Positions 35,171 through 47,089 of a stretch of DNA of 64,000 bases are shown in pieces. The notes beneath the pieces were generated by a model. It made no database searches. It had not been told where the DNA came from and was given only the letters and a program-made list of their open reading frames with translations. The position numbers and the translations under genes were made by a program. The DNA comes from Isoetes taiwanensis (lineage: Eukaryota; Streptophyta; Lycopodiopsida; Isoetales; Isoetaceae): NCBI GenBank assembly GCA_021234155.1, contig JAJEKV010000060.1, positions 5,478,323-5,542,322 of the forward strand. Reading direction: 5' to 3'. Positions within the stretch are counted from its first letter, which is position 1; the number at the start of each line of letters is the position of its first letter.

Positions 35171-35995
35171 AAATAATATTACATTGATTCAGTAGTTTGC
35201 AGCATCCTTGGTACAATCAGAAATTGACTTTCTTCTCTGCTGTTTTTGTCGGAGTTCTGCAAAGTTGTTGCTCCTGATAGAGTTACCAAATTATTCTAAC
35301 TAAACTAACAAAGTGAAGGCTAATTTAAAGATATACTTCACTGAAAACTACACGGACAGGGAAGAAGCAATGGGACTTTGTGGGTTCGGTCAGCATTAGA
35401 CAAGCTGATTGAGAAGCTACATGAACAACGACTGGATTCAGCCTTCATGAGACAAGTCAGTTGGCAATCTACATGAACAATGTCTGAAAGATTAACATGT
35501 TCTCAGAAATGATTTAATTTCCTCATATTGTAAAATTGGTAAAGGAAATATTACATTTATTTGATAGTTTGTAGCATCCTTGGTTTACTTAGAAAGTGAC
35601 TTTCTTCTCTGCTGTTTTTGTCGGAGTGCTGCAACGTTGTTGCTCCTCACAGTGTTACCAATCATTCAATTTGAGTAGACTAAAAAAATGAAGGCTAAAG
35701 TGCTTCGTCGAAAACTACACGAACAAGAAAAAAGCATGGGACTTTGTGGGTTTGGCCAGAATTACACAAGCTGATTGACAAGCTACATGATCAATGATTG
35801 GATTTAGCCTTCACCAGGCAAGTCAATGGACAAGCTACATGAACAAAGCATGGGACTTCGTGGGTTTGGCCAGACACAACCTGATTGACAAGCTACATGA
35901 ACAACGATTGGGTTTAGTCGCCACAAGTCAAGACAGCCATCACGAGTCAAGTCACTGGCAAGCTAAATATATGATGTTTGAAAGCTTGACATGAT
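35171..35995. repeat. Tandem duplication downstream of the helicase gene
   Basis: A unit starting AATATTACATT...AGCATCCTTGG and including CTTTCTTCTCTGCTGTTTTT and GACAAGCTACATGAACAA occurs at about 35171 and again at about 35543 (period about 372 bases). The second copy has an extra internal repetition of the GGGACTT(T/C)GTGGGTTTGGCCAG segment. It lies in or just beyond the 3' UTR. Confidence 0.7.
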
Positions 35996-35999
35996 TTGT

Positions 36000-38900
36000 G
36001 AAATGACAAACTCCTTGAGAACAAACTCCTTAAAGAGCATGAATACAGTTTTGCAAAAAAGTAGAAAAAATTAAAATGGTTAATTTCGGATTTTCAGGTT
36101 TGGCTTAAAACTTTTTTGGAATTTTCTTTAGCATGATTTCCTAGGATTGTAGGGAGTTTAGACATCCAGAAAAAAAATTTGATTGTACAAAAATCACAAA
36201 AAATTAATTTGGTATGATTTGGTGTTCTTGAAATCCCCACTTTTCATGGATTTCTTATCCCGTCTTATCCTCTGCATGCTTGCCACGGTTGCTCGGCATG
36301 TATAGTTATGCATCATTTTTTTTTTCTTTTCACGGCATTCCGTCCCGGTATTGGCATCTAGACACAGTGCAGAGACGGCTCATTCAAAATCATTAACGGT
36401 ATGCAAATGCAAGCTTTGAGCCTTTGAGATTCTAGATGATCAAGTTTGAATAGAGTGTTTTTGGTTTTCATGTTTGTGTATTACAGGCTTGGTGGGCATC
36501 GAGCTTGGTATTTGCCCTATTGCTCTTTACCGATTTCCTTTGGCCAATCCGCCGTTCTCATACACAATCCTATGATTTGTATAAAATTGCTACAGTTTGG
36601 ATTGTTGATGCAAATCAGACTTTTGGTAGTTCAAAGCCTCCACTATGGGTTTTTGATAGTGAATGTTGTATCAGCACCGTGAATCTTTTGGAGTCTTTTG
36701 TCTAGTTTTTTTTTTATGCCAATCGTTCTTTCACCTGTAATTCCTTAGAGCCTGAAATAAAACCTTTTTTCATTGAATGGCATCATGCTTACAGGATTAA
36801 CCCAGAAAAAAGGAAGCAAGTTTCATCATGCATACCTTCAAATTAAGTATTCTCACTTAGTTATAAATTATTAAGCACAACGATTAAATACTTGTTTGGT
36901 TGCTCTTTCATGTAGTTACATGCCATAATATCACAAACATATGCCTCACTTTGCACCTAAATGCTTTATTGGATGCTCTAGTGCAGTGACATTGTCATGA
37001 TTTCACAAATATATGATCCATTTTGCCCCTAGAAATTCTTTCTACTTTACAGTTAGGAGGTAATCTTAATGGAATATGAATGTTTCATTCATGAAAGCTT
37101 GCTTCTATTTATGAAGCTCTAGGCGTACTCTAAATAATAATGACTCTCTGTTTCTGATTTGAGCCTGCATTTTTAAAATACCCATCGATTTTGCTAAGGT
37201 TTAGTTGGAGCTACAAAAGTTCAATTCATTGCCATAATTTCACGTTGATTTTGTCATCTTGTCAGTTCATGCTTTCATTTGTTCTTGCCTTTTCTGCTAC
37301 TATCACTTCACATGGAAAGAACTCTCAATCATATGTATTGCTGCTGTAATTGACATGGTTCCACATTCTAAGGGAAGTGCAACTTTCCATTTGCACTAAA
37401 ATCAGGGTTTGTCTTTTCTGCCATCTAGATCCAAGTAGAAAAGATAGAGCTCATTATTGTCCCATCCATAATCTCTTTTGTTTTTCTGAGTACTTGGTTT
37501 TGGATGATTCTTCTCTTCAAAGTTGAATGCATACACTCTGGCCCTCTTCTGAAATGAGCATGCCCTGTTCTGCCCAGTAAAGAAACTACCTTCTTGAAGT
37601 TGTTTATGATTTCAATGCTGCTGAGATGCACAATTCTAGCTTTGAGGTAAAGGAGACATTTTTTCTCTATGTAATTTTATGTTTGTTGGCACTTAGATTT
37701 AGGGTGGAAGTCATTGTATGCATTAGCTCTTAAGGGTATAGGGACTTTTTCTTTAACTATGTGCTTGCAACAAGTCATTATTTTCTACCAACTGAACTGA
37801 CAGGCACCATGCATTGAAGCACTACTCACTAACTTTAGAAGCTGCTAACTGCTCCAGTTTATTTCCTGCAATTTCTTCATACCCTGGAAGTGTATCAGAT
37901 TGAACGATTTAGGGGATCTTCTATCTACCTTATGAGCTCTCAACATCATTTCGCATCTGATATACGGCTAATCAACAGGATTATAAGGCATTTTGCTTCT
38001 GAAGCAAGCACCATGACTTATCTTTTGTCTTTCTATCTTTTATTTCTCTTTTACTGTTCCTTATCCTCACAAGTATCACGTGGCAATTACTAATAGTGGG
38101 AGTCACCAATGATGTTCATCAATTTCCAGACCATAATAACAACGTTGCAACATATATTAAGTGAAGAATTATCTTAGGCATTGCTTCAATACATAGTCAA
38201 CAAGACGATATTAGTGGCAACGGTTATGAAACCGTCGCACTTTATAAGTGCCTTAGTGCAAATGATAGACACATGCATTCAAGTATTTGCTTTCTTGCTT
38301 GAACGAGTTCGCCATGGTATACTAATTGGAAGATTTAGCCAAGTTGCAGGGAGGACTACATGAAGGAGATTATTGAGGACTCCAAAGAGGCAAATGACCA
38401 ATTTGTTTCTTTGTAGCTTCTATGTATTGATAAGAAGTCCACATCCAATTCTGTTGAATATGGCTGTGACATTTTGCTGATATTTTATTTCAAATAGTAA
38501 ATAAATCAAGACGTCCAACTAATACTTTATTTCAAGGATGTGTCGTAACTCTTCATCTCTTTCCATTTTTCATTTTGCTTTCTTTGCCTAAAAATATGAC
38601 TTAGATTTTTAAAATATTCAGGAGTATAATTAGAGGTATTATGAAGGTTCAGATTTTTTCATATATTCACGCTTAAGAAAATGATTGAATATGGAGAAGT
38701 TGGATGCTATATTATTAAAGTTTAGGCAGCTATGAACTGCAGCGCCTTAGGTGTTATTGTGGATGCCATCATTAGGCACACTCAAATTTCGTTGATCTTT
38801 TAAAGGTTGGGATGGATTTCTAGAACAGATTTACAGTAGCCATTGTTAGCACCACCATAATGTAACAGTGACCATTTATTCCTATTTTATACAACCCAGA

Positions 38901-39560
38901 AAAGCTTAGCTTTGTACATCACAGGGTAAGTGTCTTATCTGGAAACGAGGATCTACTCTTGATTTTATGCATGCTTCAGATGTGAGTCTTGGAGCAACCA
39001 AAATGATCACATAAGAAAATGCAAGTAAGAGGCAGTGTGTCAATGATTTGAAGACGTAGATTTAAGCATCCATCGGATTGCCTCTCAGTATCTCCGTGGT
39101 GGGATGGAAGTATTCAACTGAGCACAAGAGGATCTGAGTTCATGAGGACTGGTGTACATACCTTAGTCGAATGAATGGAGTAAAAGCAACTAAAGGGTGT
39201 GCCAAATTCCTTCTTAATTGATGAAAGAAATGCACCTAATTTGATGCGCATTTTTCTGAACTAGTTATAAATTTTGAACTGCCACGTCACCAAAAGTTAG
39301 TTAGGCTTTTGAATTGTGTTAAATACTAATCAGGGAAAGAAATTCTAATTAAGAAAAATGTCAAATCAAGAAATTTTTTTCCTCTTACGGAATTTCGCGC
39401 ACCAAAATCTCTCACGAAATTCGATGCATCTAACAAAAATCCGTGCAACTCTCCTTCATGTAGTTTTGATGCAAATCCATGCAACTCTCTTCCATCAGTT
39501 TTGAAGTACTCAGTGAATTTTAGATTATGCTTCTTTTTGTAATCTCAATTGTGTTTCTTT
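36000..39560. other. Intergenic DNA, no supported gene
   Basis: AT-rich sequence with short ORFs (for example 36446-36705 and 37890-38093) that match no family I recognise. The distal part (39200-39590) may be 5' flank of the transposase that follows. Confidence 0.4.
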
Positions 39561-39592
39561 GTTCTTTGTTTTTCTAGGGTAAAATTGCAAAA

Positions 39593-42500
39593 ATGGTAGC
39601 AGTATCAGGGGCAGATGAGAATTCAGGTACCAAGATGCGAAAAGATGCATCTGATTCCATTTGCAAATTTAGTTATGCAACAAAGAAGATCATGAAGTGG
39701 GTTGCTAAAGTTGCACAATGCATCCAATCTGAGACATTGCACCTTGACCAGAGGAGTGTAATGACAGCAAAAATTGTTAGAGTATCCAGAGTTTCAATCC
39801 TTCTTTGAATCAGTATTTGGAAATCCAAAAGAGACAGTTGTCAGGGGTATGATCAGGGTAGCCCTTAAGCCCAAATTTTTATAGGTGTAATTTAGAATGT
39901 GAGGCGAATCTTAGTTTTTTTCGATTAGTTATGTTGGCGATTTCGTTTCAGGCTTCAATTTGAGTTGTAGCAACCTTGGCGAATCTTTCATCCATCAAGC
40001 GATGGAATATATACTTTTTTTCTCAAGTAAAATTTGGGTCTACAATATATATTTGTTATGTCCGTATACAGTTGTAAGCGTAATGCTCACATAATGAATA
40101 TACATGTTACCAGACATTGGCATATGATTGTAAATCTCAATAGCTCCATACTAAGGGCTAAATAACAACAAGTACACAAACTTAGCCGAGGCATGATTGC
40201 ATATTATGGTGGGCAAGCACAAACCGATTTGATTTCAGTCATCTTTTTAAGATTGGATAAACAACAGACCAAAAGCAAAAATACTCCAGTATTGCATACC
40301 TGGATGTTGGAATCGGATCGTGAAATCCATATCGCATGCATGGTTTTTTCCCTTTCCTTTTTTTTTTCTTGGAGATAAACGGCAATTCTAAAAAACTCAC
40401 CAAGAATAGAATTCTTATTAATTTTACATGATTTTAGGGGGTTAATGGGGCGATTTTAGAATAATGACCAAGAATAAAATTCACATGGGGGCGAATCCAA
40501 GAATCCATCATTTAGTAATGTAGGCTAACTTATGAGTGGAGGGAGAAAATTTCATAGACAAGGTGGCGATATTTTATTGGCACCACTCCTAATTGATCCT
40601 ACTCAACAATAGTGAAAAAAAATGCAAATGTCCAAAAAAATAGCCTTTTGGCGATATTTCGAGCTTAAGGGCTACCCTGGGTATGATCCTCATAAATTTG
40701 AGAGAAGGGATTGAAGAAGTAAAAAGCTCTAATAGCAAAGACAAATTAGCAGCTAAACATGCTCCACTCTCTATGATTGTAGGCAAGGATGGTGGCCTCA
40801 AACAAAAGGGATTGGCATAAAAAATATTAGGCTTGCAACCAAGAAATATCAGGTCTGCTGTCAAAAGAAGTCGAATGATTATGGCTCATGGGAAAAGGAA
40901 ACCAAGAAGAAATAGAATAGATGAGGAAATGAAAGAAAAAGTTCGAGATTTTTGGCTGAGGAACACGAAAGTTTCACCTAATGTGAGGGATCTGCGGAAG
41001 AAAAGAACTGAAGCAATTTGTTACCTTGATATTCCTCAGTATATGAAGGTTGAGAACTCTTAATTTTATGCTTTCTTGCTCTCTTGTTACGTAAATTTAT
41101 CCATGTTTCTATGTTTGCATGATCTCCTTTTTCTGTGCATAAGCAGCAAAGTGTATGTGTGGTACCATCCATAAACTTGGTGCATCTGAATGTCTTAGTG
41201 CATGGAATACAACTCCCTTGGTGCATACACTGCACAACATCCATTTGTACTAACCAACATTGATATTTGCTAGCAGCGCATTATAAGACATTTCTATGCA
41301 CCATAACACTCACTTGTACAAGAGGTAGATGACATCATAATGGTACATTCATGAACAAGAATTTTCAAATGTACGAAAATGAATAAAATGTATGCTGGTG
41401 AGCATCCTTCATGACATTACGTACATTGCACATGTACATGGAAGAACATATTGTAATTTGGTTATCATTCTTTATGACATTTGGTACAGTTTTACATGAG
41501 TTCACATATATATAGTTCTTAGACAATTCTAATCTATATTTCTTTTTCCTTTAGGTTGAACTGTACAGGGCATTCAAGAATAAAATCCCCATATGAAGGT
41601 AGGTCTTTGAACATTTGAGTACCTGAAGCCAACTTGTGTGAGAAGGTTGAGGGAGAGGAATACATGTTTGTGCGTGAAACCTGAGCAAATGGATCTGTTT
41701 AGAAAAGCTTTCAACAGAATGAGATCAAAGTTGCACGAGAATTGTACTTGCAATTGCTCGATCTTCCTTGCTATTAGCCATGGAGGTGTTTGCCAAGCAA
41801 AAAATAGTACATACAGTTGTGTAAGTTCACTTTGGAGAGCCACTGTTTGTGACAAATATGTTGGTGTAGAATGGCATGTGTTGGACTGTCTAAAGGGTAC
41901 CTGCACCAGATGTGGGACAAAACAGATTGTAATATGTCCTCAAGAAATTGCAAACAATAGTGAATTAGAAGAGGTGGAATGGGAAGCATATCACTTTGTG
42001 AATGAGAAGTAAAAAAAAGGGACATCTAGGAGATTGAAACTCGTAAAACAATCAGCAGCACTTGCTATCATGGTAAAGACCATGTTTGATTATTTGGTTA
42101 AGTTTACCATACATAACTTCACCTCACATTGACAGACTAAATAATTTAAAATTTGTGTGGACAACTTGAGAAATGATGTTGTGGTTTCAATTCTGGACTT
42201 TTCAGAGAATTACACACTTCAACCTGGTAGGGAGGTCCAGTCCCAATATCGGCACAATCAGCAGGTAACTATGCTAAAAATGAATGGGGAACTGAAAAAG
42301 GTAGTTCATTTTTATATTTCTAACGATAGACTTCATGACTTCCACTTTTTCCAACATGCTTCAAGCTTGGCCTGCAGGATATTGGGGCAACACACATCAT
42401 ACATCAAGTGTATGGTCTGATGGTTGTGCTTCACAGTTTAAGTAGACCCGTATCTTTTTGTTTTTGGGCTTATATTTTTTAATGCATAAAATCAGAATGT

Positions 42501-43361
42501 ACTGGAATTATTTTGCATTAGGCCATGATAAGGGGGAGCACGATGCAGAGTTTGCCAAGGCAAAGAATGCTCTATATGATGAGCAACTTAAAGAAGATGA
42601 TTTGCCAATAAACGGTGCTACCACAGCTTATGTATCTTTGAGGAAGAAATTCCCACCATAAAAAAGTAGTCCACATAGGCTGTTTTGGGAGGTTAAAGCA
42701 GAGGAAATGGGCAGAAGTATGCCATGTGGCTACAAGACATTGCCAGGGACTTTAGCCTTACATTCTGTAATGGCTCTTGACAAGTCAAATCCTGCTATAG
42801 TAATGACTATATCACTTTCTTGTTTTTGTCCTGCTTGCAAGATAATGCAATGGAAAAGTTGTGAACCATGTTGGTACTTGGGATATCAAAGTTTTGGTGC
42901 CAAAGATAATACTGCATCTAATGAAGAAGACCAGACTGAAGATGCCTTGTTTGCATCTGAAGAACGTTCCATTAGCTAATAATATAGAAGCTGGAGATGT
43001 TTTTGCCTCCTTTGCAGCTCCAGACAATGTAGAAGGTGCTCTCTACTATTTGCTTATGTATAAGAAATAGAAGAGGAGACTACAGGAGGCAACTAAAGAT
43101 GAATATGAGAACCAAATTGTGGCTGGGGATGATGTTGTTGAGGTATTCTACTTTGAGCAGATAAAAGGGTGGCATAACAAGTACGAATTGTTTCGAAATA
43201 AAACTGTACTTGTACATACATGCTCCACTATTGGAGCAAAGCTACAATTGGCTGAAGTTAAACACAAAATTAAGAGTTATGCTCAGCCTTATGCACTATC
43301 TAAGGCTGATCATGAAATGTTGGTAGTAAGTGTATCAATAATTATTGAAGCAAATGAATGA
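39593..43361 (+). pseudogene. Decayed DNA transposase with a D / SDG...QFK / HDKG core
   Basis: Colinear fragments of one protein run on the plus strand. 39590-39854 and 40679-41063 join across a later insertion; the second reads MKEKVRDFWLRNTKVSPNVR. An intron-like gap (about 41053-41554, ending CCTTTAG) precedes VELYRAFKNKIPI. 41638-42012 has NTCLCVKPEQMDLFRKAF and a CTCNCS cluster. The core reads VVVSILDFSENYTLQPG (first Asp), YISNDRLHD, SDGCASQFK (second Asp, near 42420) and YFALGHDKGEHDAEF. 42707-42979 ends with SCFCPACKIMQW. This pattern (LDF.ENY, then SDG..SQFK, then G..HGKG-like, then a Cys cluster) is a widespread transposase-like family I cannot name with certainty. Several stops make it inactive. 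Confidence 0.6.
39855..40678. mobile_element. MULE-type non-autonomous DNA element with perfect 10-bp target duplication
   Basis: The 824-bp element starts AGGGTAGCCCTTAAGC and ends GCTTAAGGGCTACCCT, a 16-bp perfect terminal inverted repeat. GGGTATGATC flanks it on both sides (39845-39854 and 40679-40688). A 9-10 bp duplication is the hallmark of Mutator-like elements. It interrupts the transposase frame, which resumes correctly when the element and one duplication are removed. No internal ORF is supported. Confidence 0.9.
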
Positions 43362-43369
43362 CCTGAGTT

Positions 43370-44440
43370 ATTCTTTTTAATACCAATTGTTTATTCTTTT
43401 TAATACCAATTGTTTTCATTTACACTTGCAACTTGTTGTTCCATAACTGTTTTATACCTAAATAAAAAACTCAATTGTGTAGAACAATATTGTCAAAAAG
43501 AATCATTTCATTTATAAGAAAAAGCCCGCAGGCATATTTACATGTACAAAATGTATCAGAAGAATCACAAAAAATAAAACCTAGTATATGATGCACCAAA
43601 AAAACAAGGTCATGAACAAAAGTTTACTTTCTTTTTCAAGAAAGTAGTTTCTTAAGTTCTTCAAACTCAAGTTCATCCTTTGAGTTTGCCAAAAACAGTT
43701 TCTTCATTATCCTGATCTTCATTACTTCCTTCTTCCTCGGATTCCTCGGAAGAAGGGACTTCAAAAAAGGCATCATGTTCCTCTTCATCATCTTAGAGTC
43801 TTCATCCTCTTCCTCTTCATCAGATTCGAGGAGGCAGAAGAGGAGGAATCAGAGGAGGAGGAGGAATCAGAGTAGCCATGCAGGACGAATACTTTGATTC
43901 TTCACTTGCCTCTGGAGTACCAGGGGCCATCTCCAGTGCCTGAAGAAATGTAATATCAAGCAATCTTCTCCGGTTTGGAGAAGATTGCTCGCCTTCTTGC
44001 GCCAATTTCTTTGCCATCTTCTGTTAGGAAATGAGAATAAATAGATAGTATTTTATCCTAAAAAAATCGTAGTAGGCTTTCTAGACTATAATTAATTCCC
44101 AAATAAGGTTCGTAGGCTATAATGAATTCCAGCACACACATGCCTATAAGGGTACGAAAAAATTGTAGGCGTATGTAACAAGCTTTGAATCTATAACCCA
44201 TAAACCCTATAACCCTTAAATCTTTGAATCTATAACCCTATAACACTTACATATAACAAGCTTTGAATCTATAACCCTATAACCCTACCTTTAAAAGAAG
44301 GTTACGTGGTAATTACATGATGATGATGTGGCAGGAGCAAGATGATGTGACAAATATATGTTGAGGTGGAAAAAACAAGGTCATGTGGCAAGAAGTACAA
44401 GGTGATATGGCAAAAACTACAAGGTGAGGTGGATAAACCC
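43370..44440. other. Flank of the transposon with low-complexity segments
   Basis: TTATTCTTTTTAATACCAAT is duplicated at 43370-43412. 43700-43890 is GAG/GAA-rich on one strand and encodes a short acidic stretch; 44180-44290 has repeats of CTTTGAATCTATAACCCTAT. The right part (44290-44440) belongs to the GATGTGGCA repeat family described at 45449. Confidence 0.45.
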
Positions 44441-44444
44441 TTAA

Positions 44445-45438
44445 GGGTGATTTTCCACTACAGTGGTGTCTCATATTTTAGCCATTTCTATTGGGTCACA
44501 TAAGCAAATAAGAAAGAAATGAATTTTCTACTTTTAAAAATAAGACATGTCCCATTTAGGTTTGGATAGGTTCGATTCCTCCCTTTAAGGGGAATGGAGT
44601 CTTATTTTATACCGAGGGATTTCCCCGTTATAAAATAAGGCCCTTTTTCCACGGTAGTCGTATTTCCAAAAGTCACATATTTGATCAAATGATATTTGAC
44701 CACCTATTGTCATTAAAAAAAAAAATCACTTTCCCACTATAAAAATAAGACATGTCTTCTTATTTAGGTTCGGAATACTAGGGCCTTTTCACACGATGTC
44801 TTATAATATGGCTGTCCTATTTCATATAAGACATCATTTGTGACTCCAAAGCAAAAAATAAGACCCACAAATATATGTTGTTTTCATACTACAAGGTGTC
44901 TTATGTAAATGAGACACTAAGAAATACTAGTGTGAAAACCATCACAAAATAAGACCACCTATTATTTTGAATATGATTGGTCAATAGAATAAAATAGAAT
45001 ATAATAAGTGGTGTCTTATTTTATGGCGGGGGAAGTCCCCCGGTATAAAATAAGACTCCATTGCTCTTACCGAACCTATCCAAACCTACTCGAACCTAAA
45101 TAAGACATGTCTTATATGGCTCCATGTGAAAACCAATTCTTCTTAAATGCTGACATGGACCAATAGTATGCCTTAAAATTTAAGACACACTAGTCGTGTG
45201 AAAAGTCCCAGGTTTGGATTGTAAATGGAGTCTTATTTGAAAATATAACTAAAAATAAGATGTGTCTTATTTTCTCATGGTTTTCCACTAGTATTTTAGT
45301 GGTGTCATATTTTATGACTACTATGCAGTGGAAAAACAAGTTTAAATTTGTGTGTCTCATGTTTAGCCCTGGAGTCACAAATGGTGTCATATATTGTATA
45401 TGACAGCCACATTTTGCGACTACTGTGGAAAAAGGGCC
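44445..45438. mobile_element. PIF/Harbinger (Tourist-like) MITE complex
   Basis: The 994-bp insertion begins GGGTGATTTTCCACTACAGT and ends ACTGTGGAAAAAGGGCC, flanked by TAA on both sides (44442-44444 and 45439-45441), the 3-bp duplication typical of Harbinger. Inside are further related inverted repeats: GGCCCTTTTTCCAC at 44641, and GGGCCTTTTCACAC (44782) facing GTGTGAAAAGTCCC (45194). It therefore looks like one element nested in another of the same family. It lies within the GATGTGGCA tandem repeat. Confidence 0.7.
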
Positions 45439-45448
45439 TAACATGTAT

Positions 45449-45960
45449 AGAAGCAAACTTTTGAGGTTAGTTGCAAGATGAATTGATAAAACAAAGTGAT
45501 GTGGCAATTACATGATCAAATGGCAACATGAAATGGCAACAGCAAAATGATGTGGCAAATACATGCTGAAGTGGCAAAAACTAGGTGATGTGGCAAGAAG
45601 TACAAGCTGAGGTGGAAAAACCCTTAACAGATTTCACAAGCAAACTTTTGAGGTTAGTTGCAAGATGAATTTGTAAAACAAGGAGATGTGGCAACATGAA
45701 ATGGCAACAACAAAATGATATGGCAAATACATACTGAGGTGGCAAAAACTAGGTCATGTGGCAAGAAATACAAGGTGATGTGGCAAGAAGTACAAGGTGA
45801 GGTGGATAAACCCTTAACAGATTTCACAAGCAAACGTTTGAGGTTAGTTGCAAGATGAATTGGTAAAACAAGGTGATGTGTCAAACTTTACATGATGAAG
45901 CTGCAAGGTGAGTTGGTAAAACAAAATGATGTGGCAATTACATGATGAGGTGACAATATT
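45449..45960. repeat. Tandem repeat of about 185 bp built from GATGTGGCA motifs
   Basis: Three successive units begin AAACTTTTGAGGTTAGTTGC (45448, 45644, 45833) and contain runs of GATGTGGCAA, AAGTACAAGGTGA and CCCTTAACAGATTTCAC. A further partial unit lies left of the MITE (44290-44444). ORFs here are artefacts of the repeat. Confidence 0.8.
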
Positions 45961-46497
45961 TACATTTATTATAATAGTACCACCTATTTTCGCACGCTGG
46001 TGACTTTTTTCTTCTTCTTCTTCGACCACTTTTGCAGATCAGAATCTTCGCTATGGCGATAGTAGATGCAGCAATGGTTGTTAGCAATAAAGCCAACCCC
46101 TCGCATCCCATTTTCATACAGGATTGCTTCCTTTCTAAGGCTGAATTTGACTGCATTCTGAATGGGGTTTGATCAATTCATACATCTAAGACTTTCATAG
46201 ACAATTTGGAAAAGGAAGATTCTGTTTGTAGGAAAGCGCATGTTAACATTGCAATTACATCTGGCCACCATGTCCGTATCCGAGAATGGAAGTGCTTTAA
46301 ATGTAACAAACCCTTTGTAAATATAGCAAAGAATAAAGCAGTTGAAGACAATGCAGGTGAAGAATGTATTGAAGAATAGAATGCACAGAACTGAGATGGT
46401 TTATTTTTTGGAACTACATACTTGTAAGGAATCTTGTTTTGAAATTCTAACCCTGTAAAATTTTGAAATCGCATGTATATATTTAACTCTATTTTGT

Positions 46498-46811
46498 TCT
46501 GAATGGAAGGAAGGAAGGTTCTTTTATCGTCCGCGGAGGCCAATCGGCCTATGGGACCCAAATTACACGGGTGCAGCAAGCCCGTTGCTACCCGGATTAA
46601 AAAACCCCCCCTTACGAGGGAAAAACCGTCGCAGCAACAAGCCTGCTATACATAGACACATGAATTCCCGGTACCTCAGGTAGGCGCCCGGGGGCAGAGG
46701 TGAGTCCGCAGATCCAAAACCTCCTGGAGGTAGGAGCCAAGGGATCGAACTGACGGCGTACTGAGTAGCTCGTGCAGGAGCAGACCAGGTCGCACCAAGG
46801 TCTGAATGGAA
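46498..46811 (-). mobile_element. SINE with 11-bp target duplication
   Basis: TCTGAATGGAA occurs at 46498-46508 and 46801-46811. Between them lies a GC-rich 292-bp body unlike its AT-rich surroundings. On the minus strand its right end carries a B-box-like CAGTTCGATCCC (46745-46756) and an upstream A-box-like TGGTCTGCTCC, consistent with a tRNA-derived head; its 3' end is at the left with a CTTCCTTCC tail. Exact duplication plus the pol III-like head make a SINE the best call. Confidence 0.75.
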
Positions 46812-46844
46812 TGTTATTATATAAGGATCTTGTTATGTAATATA

Positions 46845-46985
46845 ATGGAAATCCTTTTTGACAAAAAAACTATGGTGATTTGTATTCTGAAATGATCATA
46901 CATCAATCATGTACGGAAATGCTTTTTGACAAAAAAAAAAAACTGTGGTGATTTGTATTATGATTATCATACATCAATCATCTGT
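46845..46985. repeat. Local duplication
   Basis: TGGTGATTTGTATT...CATACATCAATCATG preceded by TTTTTGACAAAAAAA occurs twice (46851-46915 and 46919-46982), differing mainly in poly(A) length. Confidence 0.7.
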
Positions 46986-47089
46986 AATCTGTCATTGCTG
47001 AAATACATCATATGTCATAGTACTGTATGTACTATTCTATATAGCTCCATTCAGAGCCTTCTGTAGTAAGGCTTTGGAGAGAACTTCAA

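Noticed and set aside
36446-36705. Overlapping plus-strand ORFs as a small gene
   Set aside because: Two frames are equally open, no family resemblance, no splice or promoter support.
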